From Rapana venosa (lineage: Eukaryota > Mollusca > Gastropoda > Neogastropoda > Muricidae), in assembly GCA_028751875.1 (NCBI GenBank), contig CM054143.1, positions 66,557,422 to 66,621,421 on the forward strand: a stretch of 64,000 nt of DNA, read 5' to 3'. Shown in pieces: positions 24,240-38,240 of this stretch. The stretch's first letter is position 1, and every line of letters starts with the position of its first letter. The notes under the pieces were generated by a model. That model saw nothing but the letters and a program-made list of their open reading frames with translations. It did no database searches and was not told the origin of the DNA. A program made the translations under genes and the position numbers.

Positions 24240-25025
24240 TTTCTTTGTTAACTATTGATGCTTAAAAAAAAATAAATTCACCCGTCTAGTATTATACCTT
24301 TTATGAAAGGACACTAGATAAAAGATTCATCCATCATTCTAATCCTTTTAGCGAGTTCTTTTCTTTCTTTTTTTAATGTTTTCTTTCTTGGGGATGGGCG
24401 TGGGGAGGTATCTCTTGCTTTTCTTTCCCTCATTTTGTATTTCTCTTTTTTTCACATTTGGTTTTCTACTGTTTTCACGGCATCATTGTGCGTGCGTAAC
24501 GAGTTAGTCTATCAGCCTTCTTAGACAGAAAACTGTCATATAAGACAGTGTTGTTCGTCCCTAGCGTCCATAGTCAAGTTGAAGTGCTGCCGTGTCGTTG
24601 GTATGCTGTTTGTTGTGGGCGTTTCACGTGCTTAACACTCTGGGAGTCACCCAGAAAGCACCTGTCTGTCTGTCTGTCTGTCTGTCTCAACTCACTCCCA
24701 CCTGGAATTCACTGTGGGACCTGAGCACACACTCAATGAGAATGTGCTGTTCTCAAGTAACTGGGTTTTTTTCTCCTGCAAGGCGGGTTGCATGATTTAT
24801 GTTTCAAAGCTTGTTGTGGGCTGAAGACAACCTTCACATCCATTTTCAAGAGTAATCCCTGGTCATGCCGTGAACAACCGTGACAACAGTTCACATAAAT
24901 AAGCAACAGAAAACCGTAATGCACAATTGCGTGGTTTAGACATTTCCCGAAGTCTAAGTATGGCTACCTGAATGGCGGCAAAAAAGGTAATATCTTACGG
25001 ATTGGTAAACCTCGGAGATCTAGCC
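24240..25025. other. No recognised gene
   Basis: Contains a short (CTGT)n run at 24663-24688; otherwise unassigned. Confidence 0.5.
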
Positions 25026-25036
25026 GAGCAGCAACA

Positions 25037-25097
25037 ATATATATATATATATATATAATATATATATAAAATATAATAATAATATATATATATATAA
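25037..25097. repeat. AT microsatellite
   Basis: (AT)n with AATA interruptions. Confidence 0.9.
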
Positions 25098-26340
25098 ATC
25101 CCAAACCAACGATTTTAATGTAGCTGTTGGAATCATTGCTTAATCACTAACTGACAAAAGCATTGCAACAGCAACAAAGAATATAGAATAAAGCAAAACA
25201 ACATTTTGATATGGATGATGAATCTTGCTGACATCACTAACTGACAAAGCTTGTGAGCGGCCATATCATTTGTTACGGCTGTCACACATAATGACATAAA
25301 ACCTAGTCAATGATCTTCCTACTCCTTAGTTGTCCCGGAGGCTACGTAAAAATGCTTCAGTAACGCTTCATTGGTGTGTAATTCTCTGTCACTCACCAAA
25401 CAAATAAGACTAATTGTCAATAACACATTAGTTGGTGCGTGTTACCGTCTCTCACTTTAACTAAATAAAAAATGTTATCAGAGCAAAGTATTGCTGGTGC
25501 AGTCCTCTGCATTTACCCGCCACCCCTTCTCCCCCCCCCCCCCCCCTCCCCCCCCCCGAAACAATAACTGTTTCAATACATTGTTATGCTGTGTGCTAAT
25601 CCTTTTTTTGGTTCATGCGGAAAACCGAACAGTTGATCGTATTGTAGTTGCCATACCATAGCTTGTATTGGTGTCATGGGAAACAGAATCGGAATGAACT
25701 ATTTTTTATTTCCATAAAAGTCACATGGCTTATTTACACAACGAAATGAACGTTCATATTCAATACAAGGTATTATTCACTGTCCAGCGTGTCTGACCAT
25801 TTGTTTTGTTGCGTGTGTGAGGATGTTTTGTGTATTGTGTTGGTTGTCCTCACTGCTGAAAATGCAGATGTCGGCTATCCATTGTGAGACAGCGGCAACG
25901 CTGCCGTGCACGAGCGCTGCAGAGTGGCCAGTGAGGCACAGGCCACAGCAGTCGCATCAGCAGCTTTTGGAAGCAGGTTGGTCTGCCAGAGGAAGACGGA
26001 TGAGAAAGTTCCCTTGGCTTTGTTGGCAGTGTGTAGCTTGTAGCTGCCAGTCCCTCACTGTCCATCATTATCTTTTGGCACCAACGCCTTTCGGACTGAA
26101 CGCTAAACGTTGAACCTCTGTGTTTGGAGGAGACTTGAGGTGCCGTTGAGCCACCCAGACACTGTTCACATGATGGTGCCAGGACAAAGGTCCCAACATG
26201 GGAGGCTGTGTGCAGCAACGAGAGCTGTCCTTGTTGCACGTGCACAGCTAAACCACGGGGTGCTGTCTGGGTTGACACTCAGCTTGCCTAAGTTGCCTGT
26301 ACAACAATGGTAATTTGGGGATGTTGTAGAGTTACCACTG
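25098..26340. other. No recognised gene; C run and GC-richer stretch
   Basis: A C run with T interruptions lies at 25530-25557. 25815-26310 is more GC-rich and carries overlapping open frames on both strands (142 codons minus, 98 plus) without recognised motifs; low coding support. Confidence 0.4.
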
Positions 26341-26344
26341 AGCT

Positions 26345-26885
26345 CTTGTCAGTTTTCGTCTTAAACACTTGTTAAATATTGGATTTGTGTTATAATGGAA
26401 CACTTAGTAGTCTGCGTGCTTTACACATGTTAAAAAGGAATTTTGTATAATGGAACACTTAGTTTGTCCCCCTGGTGTTGCTTGTACACATGTTAAAATA
26501 TAGAATGTTGTATAATGTAACACTTAGTTTGTCTGTGTTGCTTGTAACACATGTTAAATACGATGTTGTATAATGTAAACACTTAGTTTTGTCTGTTTTG
26601 CTTGTACACATGAAAAATATGGTATGTTGTATAATGTAAACACTTAGTTAGTCTGTGTTTGCTTGTACACATAGTTGAAATATGGGATGTTGTAAATAAT
26701 GTACACTTAGTTAGTCTGTGTTGCTTGTACACATGTTAAATATGGATGTTTTGTATAATGTAACACTTAGTTTGCTGTGTTGCTTGTATACACATGTTAA
26801 AAAATATGGGATTGTTTGTATAATGTAACACTAGGTTTGTTCTGTGTTGCATTACACTATGTTAAATAAGGGATGTTGTATAGGT
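26345..26885. repeat. Satellite, about 60-bp unit, first part
   Basis: Nine or so units built on TTGTATAATGTAACACTTAG, TTTGTCTGTGTTGCTTGTAC and ACATGTTAAATATGGGATG. The same unit reappears at 27540-27576 and 29486-29585, so the array has been split by insertions. Confidence 0.9.
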
Positions 26886-27540
26886 GGTAAGTCAAAGTCA
26901 AACTTTTATTTTCAGATGGTACATTGAATAAGCAGTGCATTTGCTTTTTTTCATCAAGCCATCTATCTAAAGAGGAAAAAAGCGAGAAAATAAGATAATA
27001 TATATGTAGACATAGAATAAAAAACCTAATCTATGGTAAACTATACAAATCAACAAGAAAAGACAATAACATAAGCATATATGGAATACAAAGCAAAAGA
27101 AAAAAATCCCTGAAAAATATTAAACCATACAATTCAAATAATTCAAAAATCTGAAAATATATCCATCATCAACACAAACAAGCAACAAGAATAACCATAC
27201 CAAAATAAACAAAGAATGACAAAAAAAACATTTTTTTTAAAAAGACACACAACTGCTTCCCTCTGCTTAAACTCCCTGCACAGTTACTCTTAACCATCTA
27301 AGCCCCCCCAAGGCCCCTCACACACATATTAACACACAAAAAAACCTCACCATACAAACAACTGAATAAAACAAACAAAAAAAGATAACCAAAAAAGACA
27401 ACACAACAAGCAAATAAACAATCAAACAAACACAAACATACGTACACAACAACAACAGCACAATAACGAACATAAGACAAAATAAGACACAGCCAAAAAA
27501 CAAATGAAGAACAATATAAAACTAAACAAAAGACGAAAAA
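26886..27540 (-). mobile_element. Interspersed insertion in the 60-bp satellite, reverse
   Basis: Begins GTCAAAGTCAAACTTTTATTTTCAG and GGTACATTGAATAAGCAGTGCATTTG, matching the repeat at 16371-16480, and continues as A/C-rich sequence to where the satellite resumes. Probably the 3' region of a non-LTR element in reverse; no coding motif. Confidence 0.55.
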
Positions 27541-27576
27541 TACTTAGTTTGGTCTATGTTGCTTGTTACATAGTTA

Positions 27577-29485
27577 ATCATAATAAAATAATAAATGAAT
27601 TTTATATAGCGCTGATCTGTAAAAGAAACAAAATCGAAGCGCTTGCACTCAATCACTTACACACATCACCTTTCCTCAAATACATAAGATATTACAAATT
27701 TATCCACACACACACACACACAACAGCACACACACAAACACAAAACACACACACACACACACACACACATACCACACAGAGGTTTGTTGAAGGAGGTGAA
27801 GGATGCAGATGAAAAAAGTAGGAGAAAACAGATAAGAGGGGAAAAGTTTCCAGGTAGAAATAATGCGTTTTGAGGCTGGATTTGAAGGAATCATGAAGGC
27901 TTTTGTCCGAAGTGAAAGAGGGACGGCATTCCAGTGGATGGACCAGAAACAGAGAGAGGCGACCGGCAAACGAGTGTTTGTTTTGAATCTGGTGTTCGAA
28001 AGCACAAGTATCTGTGGCTGAGCGAAGGGAACGGATGGAAGTATACAGGTTAAGACAGCTACAGAGATAAGAGGGTGGCAGATTTGTGAAGACATTTAAA
28101 CAGAGGGTATTGGTCGTATACTTCAGTCTCTGGTGAGACAGGCAGCCATGAAGAGATCGCCACAAGAGGAGTGAAGTTTCAGATTTTTTCTTCTTAGGAC
28201 CAGTCGAAGCTACAGTTTTGTATGCGTTGAAGAGAGGGAATGGAGATGCTGGTAGGCCAGCCTAAGAGAATTACAATAGTCTAAACTGTGAAAGAATGAG
28301 AGATGTGACAAGCTGGAAGTTTTCGTCAGTGGACAGATGCTTGCGAATTGCGCTTATGCACCATAAATTGATAGTAGCCAGACTGGCAGGTCTGGGTGAT
28401 GATTTTTTCATAGAGAGTGTGTGTCCAGAACTACACCTAAATACTTCACAGAATGGCCAAAGGAACTGTCCGCATTGCCAATTCTATTGAAGTCGTTGGC
28501 GAATCGAGGACAAGTTTAGATGTTGGGATACCGTATGAGCATGGCTTCGGTTTTACAGCATTCAATTGTACTTGTTCTGAGTCCCATCCAGTTTTGGATG
28601 TCTTGAAGTCAGCAGACACAATTTGTCGAGGAGGGAAGTCAAGTTTTCAACAGTATCACTGCATTGAAGCTGAGTATCATCGGCAACAGAATTGGTGACC
28701 AATAATGTGGTTGCTTATAGATTTGTGAGAGTGGAGCATATAGAATTGAAGAGAACAAGGCCCAGAACTTATCCCTGTGGGACTCCACATTCCAGTTTGA
28801 CAGGTCTGATTGAGTTTGTTTACAATAACTTTCTGGAATCGGTCTGTGAGGTAATTGAAGTAAACAGGTGAGGGCTGTGCCATAATACCAACGTATTTTG
28901 GAGGCAGAACAGAAGAATTGAGTGATCTATAGATGCGAAGGCTGCAGATAAGTCAAGAAGAGTGAGAGGAGTATTTTCCTGCGTCAGGAAGCAAGTAAGT
29001 GTAGTCCAATTGTGGACTAGGATGGTTTTCAGTACTGTTGTTGGGGCGATAGGCAGAATTAAAAAGGGAAGTGAATCATTGGAATGAAGGTGACAGTTGA
29101 GCTGTTTGAGACAACTTTTTCTAGTACTTAAGAGACAAAGGGTAAGTTGGAGACAGGTCTATAGTCTTAGAATGTTGGATCGAGCTCGTGCATTTTCAGT
29201 GGAGTGTGACTATTGCGGGTTTTAAGAGCTGATGGACAATTTCCATGACAGAAGAGATAGTTTTACTATTTAGTGATAATAGGTACACGTTGGTGGAAGG
29301 CATTGTAATGAAAACAGTAAGCATGTATAGGATCAAGGTCGCATGATTTTATAGTCATGTTTCCTTCAGAATTGTCATGATTTCGTTTTCACTTGTGGGA
29401 TGGAAGAAGGGAGGAGCGCCAGTAAACTGGGATCAGGAAGCACGGGCTGGAAAGGAGTCTGATTGAGTCTGGAGCCGATGTTGCG
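27577..29485 (-). mobile_element. L2-like non-LTR retrotransposon, 5'-truncated, reverse
   Basis: Reading the minus strand from 29485, the start matches the L2 copy at 42298-45001 from about its position 43105 (CTCCAGA..GATCAGACTCCTTTCCAGC). RT landmarks in order include FNYLTDRFQKVIVNK and TGMWSPTGISSGP (damaged GVPQGS), then the C-terminal LPPSYLCSCLNLYTSIRSLRSA and SFKSSLKTHYF segment, a CA run and the 3' tail with TATATAGCGCTGA (inverse). Frameshifts throughout. It lies in the 60-bp satellite. Confidence 0.85.
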
Positions 29486-29585
29486 GACGGGATGTTGTAT
29501 AATTAAACACTTAGTTTGTCTGTGTTGCTTGTACACATGTTAAATACGGGATGTTGTTGTATGATTTGACACTTAGCTTGGACTC
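29486..29585. repeat. 60-bp satellite, last units
   Basis: GGGATGTTGTATAATTAAAC, ACTTAGTTTGTCTGTGTTGC and GGGATGTTGTTGTATGATTTG resume the unit on the far side of the L2 insertion. Confidence 0.85.
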
Positions 29586-29639
29586 AGAGAGAAACAATCT
29601 TTAGTGCTTTTAGTGGTAGAGATCAAAGTGAAGGGTTTC

Positions 29640-31075
29640 TATTCATCAGTGGGAGGGTGTCTCAGGTGACAATGTCCTCAGTGAGGATGTCTCTGGTGTT
29701 TGTGTCTTTAGTGGGGATGGCTCTGGTGTTTGTGTCTTTAGTGGGGATATCTCTGGTGTTTGTGTCTTTAGTGAGGGTGTCTCTCGTGTTTGTGTCTTTA
29801 GTGGGGGTGGCTCTGGTGTTTGTGTCTTAGTGAGGATGTCTCTGGTGTTTGTGCCTTTAGTGGGGTGGCCTCTGTGTTTGTGTCCTTTAGTGGGGATGTC
29901 TCTGGTGTGTGTGTCTTTAGTGGGGATGTCTCTGTGTTTGTGTCTTTAGTGAGGAAAGTCCTCTCTGTTTGTGTCTTTAAGTGGGGATGGCTCTGGTGTA
30001 TGTGTTTTCGTGGGGATGTCCTCTGGTGTTTGTGGCTTTAGTGAGGATGTCTCTGGTGTTTGTGTCTTTGGTGTGGATGGCTCCTGTGTTTCTGTCTTTT
30101 AGTGGGGATGACTCTGGTGTTTTGTGTCTTTAGTGAGGAGGGTGTCTCTGGTGTTTGTGTCTTTAGTGGGGATGTCTCTGGTGTGTGTGCCTTTATGGGG
30201 ATGTCTTGGGTGTTTGTAGTTTTTTAGTGGGATGTATCTGGTGTTTGTCTTTAAGTGAGGTGTTCCTCTGGTGTTTTTCCCTTTAGGTGGTTTCCTCTGG
30301 TGTTTTGTGCCTTTAGTGAGGGTGTCTCTGGTGTTTGTGCCTTTATTTGGAGATGGCTCTGGTGACAATGTCGTCTTCGGGGATGTCTCTGGTGTTTGTA
30401 TTTTTAGTGAAGGTGTCTCTGTGTTTATGTCATTATGAGGGTGTCTCTGGTGTTGTGCCTTTAGCGAGGGTGTCTCTGGAGTTTGTGCCTTTAGCGAGGG
30501 TGTCTCTGGTGTTTGTGCCTTTAGCGAGGGTGTCTCTGGTGTTTATGTCTTTAGAGAGGATGCCTCTGGTGTTTGTGCCTTTCATGTCTCTGGTGAGTAT
30601 GTCTTTAGTCAAGATGTCTCTGGTGACAATGGCGTTAGTGAGGATGTCTCTGGTGACAATGTCGTCTGTGAGAATTATCTGGTGACAATGTCGTCAGTGA
30701 GGGTGTCTCTGGTGACAATGTCGTGTGTGGGGATGTCTCTGGTGACAATGTCATCGTTGAGGATGACTCTGGTGACAATGTCGTCAGTGAAGATGTCTCT
30801 GGTGCTTGTGTCTTTAGTGATATTGTCTCTGGTGACAATGTCGTTGAGGAGTCTCTTGTTTACAATGACGTTCAGTGATGATGTCTCTGTGTTTTTGTCC
30901 TTTAGTGGGATCGCTCTGGTGTTTGTGTTTTGAGTGAGGATGGTTCTCTGGAGTTTTTTGTCTTTAGTGAGGAAGGGCTCTGGTGTTTGAGTCTTTGTGA
31001 GGAGGGCTCTGGTGCTTGCATCTTTAGTGGTGGTGTCTCTGGTGACTCTATATTATAGCTGTGGTGTCTTAGGGT
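29640..31075. repeat. Minisatellite, 30-bp unit, about 45 copies
   Basis: Two unit types alternate in blocks: GGTGTTTGTGTCTTTAGTGG + GGATGTCTCT, and GGTGACAATGTCGTCAGTGA + GGATGTCTCT. The first type dominates 29640-30360, the second 30585-30870. The unit is a multiple of three, which explains the Met/Ser/Leu/Val and Pro/Thr frames over it. Confidence 0.95.
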
Positions 31076-31269
31076 TGCTGTGTTAAGGTCTGGTGATGTT
31101 TCTTCATAGTGACTGGTGACAAATCAAGGACGACCCTAAAACCATTGAGTAGTCAAGGACTAGCTCGATTTGATTGGATTGGCGTTGATTGCTTTTGTGT
31201 GAGTGCGTGTTATGTGTTTGCACGCAAACAGATACCAATGTGTGTTGTGATTCATCATCATCATCAACC

Positions 31270-33000
31270 ATTACACCGCTGTGGTGTGTAGGGCACAACA
31301 AAGCGCTTCCACTCCTGCCTATCCTGGTGCTAACCTAGTCACTGATCCCCAAAAAAGCTGCATGGCCTTCATCTCAACTTTCTACAGTCTTCCTCCTCCA
31401 ATCTTTTTTCTTTTGGTCTTTCCTTTCTTTCTCCTTCCTTCTGGGGTCCAGTGCAATGCGTTCTTGTGATTGACTGTGGTCTCTCGGAGATGTGCCCAAT
31501 CCACTTCCACCGTTCGTCTGGTAATGATGGTTTCCCCATGTCCCCTCTTGTCCTCATCTCCGTATAGGTCTTCCATTGGAGATCTTCTCTGGCCAAAAGA
31601 TCCGGAGAATTTCTTCGGAGGCATACGGTGTGAAAGGATCGAAGTTTAGTAATATCCGCTTCCGTCATCCTCCAGCACTCAGAACCGTACAGGAGCGTAG
31701 ATACAAAACAGCTCTGTAATAGCTTCAGCTTGGGTTTGGTTGCTGTAAGAGTTGATCTCCAGATATTTGTACATCCTCTCTCAACACTCTAATGTCTTGC
31801 CCAATCTGTGGTGGAAGTCTTCTTTGTGACCGCCCTCTGGTTTGATGATGCTGCCATAAGTATGTGAAACTTTTCTGTCTGGCCACAGGTCAGTCATTGA
31901 CTATCACAGGGCTGATGGTGTTCACATTGAGCGACATTGTCTATGTTTTTCTTGGTGCTAATCCGAAGCCCCACTGTACTATCCGAATGTTTGGAGTCTG
32001 CGGTATCTCCTGGATAAGTTGGTGTGTGTGTAAAGCACGCCATGTCATCCGCAAAGTCGAGGTCTCTAGTGTTGAAACAGGCTCCAGCGAATCCCCTTGG
32101 GGTGTCTTCTGTGTCTTCCTGTATCACACACAATCACAACACACACCACACACACACAATCACAATTCACAGCACACACCAATCTATACTTAACATGCAA
32201 CATCACATCACAACAAACATCAAAAACATCAATCAATCACCAACAAACAAACCCAATCAATGGCCTATTTGAAGAGAACTGCCGACATCACACATACCTT
32301 GTCTTACGGCCAGGTCTTGACTTCAAAAACAGATATTGCTATGGCCCACAGACATCTGAAGTTGTCGTAGAAGCTCTGATTAAGGTGTACACAATTTCGA
32401 TGGGATTGCCATAGTGTCGAAGGATACTCCAAAGGCTGTCTCCTGTGTATGCTGTCAAATGCCTTTTCGAAAGGTCCAACAAAATTCACATACAGTTTGT
32501 CTTTGCCCACCTGTGCTCTGTTCGATGATGTTTCTGACGTGAATTCTGGTCTAATACATCCTCATTGCTTCCTGAACGCCTGCTTGTTCCTTCCTCAGTG
32601 CATCGTCCACAGCATCTGATATTCTTCTGATGATGAACTTGGCAGTATCCTTGCTCGGCAAAGACAAAAGAGTAATTCCCCTCCAGTTGTTGCAGCGCTC
32701 AGGTTCCTTTCTTGGGATTTGAACTACACTCCCTTTGGTTCAATCGTCCGGTACTTCTCGTTCTTCCATCAGCTGTGAACAGTGTTTGCAGTAATGTAAG
32801 CTGCTAGGTCAGAAGCTGCCTGATAGTTCGGCACCAAAGGTTGTCCTGGCCTGGTGACTTGCCGTTCTTGAGGGTCTTGATGGCAAGCCACTATCTCATT
32901 CCTAATTTGTTGGGGTGTTGACATCATTGTCTAAAGTGCTTTGTAGCTTCTTGTGATTTCGGCTGTCTCGTCAGGTGGGTGGTCGGTTGAGAACTTCCTG
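31270..33000 (-). pseudogene. RTE-like retrotransposon RT region, reverse, frame-broken
   Basis: Minus-strand motifs in order: LKNGKSPGQDN-like, PKKGN-like, EEYQMLW/KQAGF-like, YVNFVGPFEKAFDSIHRR, FYDNFRC, FEVKT, a CA-rich break at 32130-32240, then DLDFADDMACFTH (catalytic FADD retained), STVGLRIS, and the C-terminal LRSFHTVCLRRNSPDLLAREDLQWKTYTEMRTRG series with a C-terminal HWTPEGRRKKGK tail. This belongs to a different RTE-like family from the plus-strand copies. Inactive as written. Confidence 0.8.
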
Positions 33001-33274
33001 GAAAGTGTTCAAGCCCCATCTTTCTTCTCTTCTTTTCTTTTCTTTTGTCTTTCTCTTGTATTCATATCTCTCTCTTCTTATCTTCCCTTGCTCCTCTCTG
33101 TTGTCACAGTTTCCCCTGTCTGTCCCAGATGGACCCAACAGCGCTCATCTTAATTGTGCATACTTTCTTGGGATCTTGTAGACTCTCACCTTGCTCTCCT
33201 TGGGCCGTTGCCTCTTCTGCTCAGCTGCCAGCTGGTCCTGTCATCTCTCTTGTCACGGCGTGCGAGTCTCTTTA

Positions 33275-33278
33275 CTTT

Positions 33279-33327
<49 letters not shown>

Positions 33328-33328
33328 T
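33275..33328. repeat. TG microsatellite
   Basis: Uninterrupted (TG)n after TTTCC. Confidence 0.95.
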
Positions 33329-33363
33329 TATAATTATGTGTTTAAATAAGGAAGGCATTTAGA

Positions 33364-33428
33364 TCGACAGACAGACAGACAGAGACAGGCAGACAGACAG
33401 ACAAACAAACAGGAAGACACACAGACAG
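33364..33428. repeat. GACA/CAGA microsatellite
   Basis: Irregular (CAGA)n between the TG run and the GC-rich coding-like stretch. Confidence 0.9.
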
Positions 33429-33467
33429 AATCAGACAATCCACTGATGTCCATCTGTCTGTGGCAGA

Positions 33468-34193
33468 ACCCTTCAAGGAGGTCAAGCCCAGCGCCGAGTC
33501 GGTGGAAAAGCACGCCAGAGCCATTGCCTGGATCCACCAAACGGAGGAGCGCAAACAGCGCTACAGGGCTCTAACCTGCCCGGACAGTCCCCGTTCAAGC
33601 ATGCCCAGAATGGTGCTGACCTGGCGCGTAGCTGCACGCGGCCTGACCTTGCACAACGTTTCCCACTTTTTGTGGACCGGCAGTCTGCATGCGCCCTCCG
33701 CCATGGCGTTCTCATCCCCTGGACGACAAATGGACATCGCAATTCACAGGACTACACTGACAAGGCCCGTCGCGCGCTGTCCCTGCCGTTCCGGCTACAC
33801 CCTGCAGGTGGGCCAGAACTGCTTTCATGTGGAAGTTCTTTGCCACTGACGCCAGCCTCATCCCGCACTTTTCCCAGTCCAAGAACCATCGGGCCAAAGA
33901 GCTGAGCGAAGGCTGAGAAGAGGGACTACAGTATCGAAAGCGGCCGATATTTGATCGTGGCCGTCCGCACGCCCTTTGGTGGAACATCTTCTTCTGACAC
34001 GGGATGGCACCGTACCTTTGGAGTCTGGCCGCTTTTAATCAGAAGAGTACCCTTGATCGAAGAGGACGTGTACCCGCTGACTCAGGTTGTCTTCGAGGCC
34101 GGCCCAGCACCCGTCCTGCGGCCGCTGCCTGTCCCTCATGAAGCGAACCTTCGACTCAACTACTCTGTGTCTCCAGAGCAACAACCACAAGGT
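33468..34193 (+). pseudogene. Unrecognised GC-rich coding-like stretch, frame-disrupted
   Basis: It begins after a good acceptor (CATCTGTCTGTGGCAG) and ends before a possible donor (AACCACAAG then GTAGGA). GC content and codon-like texture stand out from the surrounding repeats. The first open part reads NPFKEVKPSAESVEKHARAI, continuing to about codon 45; later parts continue in other frames (QDYTDKARRALSLP, then MWKFFATDASLIPHFSQSKN, then GGTSSSDTGWHRTFGVWP). I do not recognise the family. It could be a host exon spoiled by sequencing indels, a processed pseudogene or part of an unrecognised element. Call of coding origin is moderate; function unknown. Confidence 0.4.
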
Positions 34194-34258
34194 AGGAAAA
34201 CCACTACCACTACAGACCCACAACCCATGCCAAGAACTCAGGGGACATCTATACACGT

Positions 34259-36405
<2,147 letters not shown>

Positions 36406-36453
36406 AAGCCCCTCTGTTTATCAGGTCCGCTAGGCTTCTTGAGGAGAGAGAGC

Positions 36454-36506
<53 letters not shown>

Positions 36507-36589
36507 TTTATCAAAGGGATCATCATGAAATCATGACCATGTTTACTTACAGAAAGAAAAGCCACACACACTTTGACTGAAGTGTCCTT

Positions 36590-37081
36590 TTGTCTCTATC
36601 AGATGCGGAAAATCAAAGAACTAGAGTATGAGCGTTATGCCGCTATAAATGGGACAATTATTGGACTAGTAAAGTGAGATGGACAGGATTATTGTGAACA
36701 ATGAACTGAAGAAGCAACAAGATCTGGTACAGTGGCCAAGAGAAACTGCACCAAACATGGATGGCATTTATTGTCAGAAAGGAATAGTAGGTGCATTCTC
36801 AGCGTACACCGCTTCCAGCATGATTATCAGCATCCGGGTGACGGCCAAGCCCAAGAACATCACCATCATACAAATCTATGCAACCATCATCTGACATGCA
36901 GATAAAGAAGTAGAAGAATTTTACGACGATCTTGAAGAGACCATTATGAAGATATCCAAGAAGGACAACATTCATCATTCAAGGGGACTTTTAACGCCAA
37001 AGTAGGTCCTGACTCTTACAAAACCAATGGGCCGTAACAGTTTTGGTCAGTTTGAACTGGAGAGACCAACGACAGGGACTC
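36590..37081 (+). pseudogene. RTE-like endonuclease N-terminal fragment, truncated
   Basis: Same start as 20213-20701: MRKIKELEYE, then an indel-rich stretch, the GIVGAFSAYTASSMIISIRV segment, and the end of homology at ACGACAGGGACT. After that point the element is replaced by unrelated sequence. Confidence 0.75.
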
Positions 37082-37370
37082 CTTGGGGATACATGGTGGA
37101 GTTTTCGCTGAATAGACAAATTGTCAACCTGGAGGATGCAAGGGCAATAACCCTAGTCACCTTAGTGCTAGTTATGGGCGTATGCTTAGGAACGGCAAGT
37201 ATTGCCTGTTCCAGGGTCCTGTGGGTGCCTCCAGCAGTGGAGTCGTGCCTGGAGAGGGTGCAGCCGACGCTTGTCCTTGACCCTCTGTCCCTTTATCCCC
37301 TGGATCCACCTTTTTCCCCCACGACCTTTTTCCCTTCTCCCTGCTGCTCTATCCACCCGTGACCCTCCTT
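37082..37370 (+). other. Unrecognised open stretch after the truncated RTE-like copy
   Basis: An open frame continues across the junction (37027-37362) and includes hydrophobic TLVTLVLVMGVCLGTASIAC, a possible membrane segment, then a Pro-rich end. No family recognised; it could be a piece of another mobile element or chance. Confidence 0.25.
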
Positions 37371-37898
37371 GAGGACTTCAGTCTGCCTGGGCTACCCCAC
37401 GGTGATAGTGCTTGGACCCGAGGTGTGACTGTGAGGGAAGTGGGAGGGGAATATTCCTCAAGCAGGTTTCAGAACTGTGCAGAAGAGGGGAGGGGATTAT
37501 TAAGAAGGGTTTAGGAGTGTGACTGGAAGTTGAATCTGTGTGTGAAAGTGGATTTAAGTATTTGTCTGATGCGATTGTTTTTGGATTTTGGAAAGTAAGT
37601 CTGGAACTTTTCTTCTGTGTTCTGCGTTTGTTGTTGTCGGGAAGATAGTTAGAGAAGGAACGGGTGGGGGGTTTAGCCACACTCCCTTAAGGAGCATGAC
37701 ACTACCTGACCACATTATGTTCTCCATTGTTGATGTTGCTCTGCTCTCCCAGTCATATGGGAAATCTATTTGCTTTCTTAAAAGTGGGCACTGGTTCCTT
37801 TCTTCTTTGAACATTTCAAAAGCATAATGATTTCTAATCTTTTATTTTGTAAAATGTAATTTAATATGAACACAATAATGATGCAAAATGTGTCTGTG

Positions 37899-37900
<2 letters not shown>
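37371..37900. other. No recognised feature
   Basis: Unassigned non-repetitive sequence; short open frames on both strands without motifs. Confidence 0.5.

Positions 37901-37940
<40 letters not shown>
37901..37940. repeat. TG microsatellite
   Basis: Uninterrupted (TG)n. Confidence 0.95.
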
Positions 37941-37944
<4 letters not shown>

Positions 37945-38036
37945 GTATGCATTCAGCTCAGTTCATGTATGGTGGTGTGAAACTTATCTGGAGTACTGAA
38001 ATGTGCAAAGAGCACACAGATTCCAGTGCAATGTAA

Positions 38037-38240
38037 GTAGTAATAATAATAATAATGTATGGAATTTATATAGCGCTGAATCTTGTAAAGTAAACGAATC
38101 AAAGCGCTTGCATTCAAATCATTCACACACATGCAACCATCCATAAATATCAAGATAAACAAATATCAAATTTATATACACAACACACTTAGGTGGGGGC
38201 GGTAGAGGTGAAGGAATCTATTGAAAAGTAGGAACAGATA
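38037..38240 (-). mobile_element. L2-like 3' tail, reverse, strongly 5'-truncated
   Basis: Begins (AATAAT)n, then GAATTTATATAGCGCTGAAT, CTTGTAAAG and AAAGCGCTTGCATTCAAATC, the inverse of the L2 3' end. No coding part. Confidence 0.85.

Noticed and set aside
25817..26313. Gene on either strand (142 and 98 codons)
   Set aside because: Overlapping frames on both strands, no motif and no splice signals that fit.
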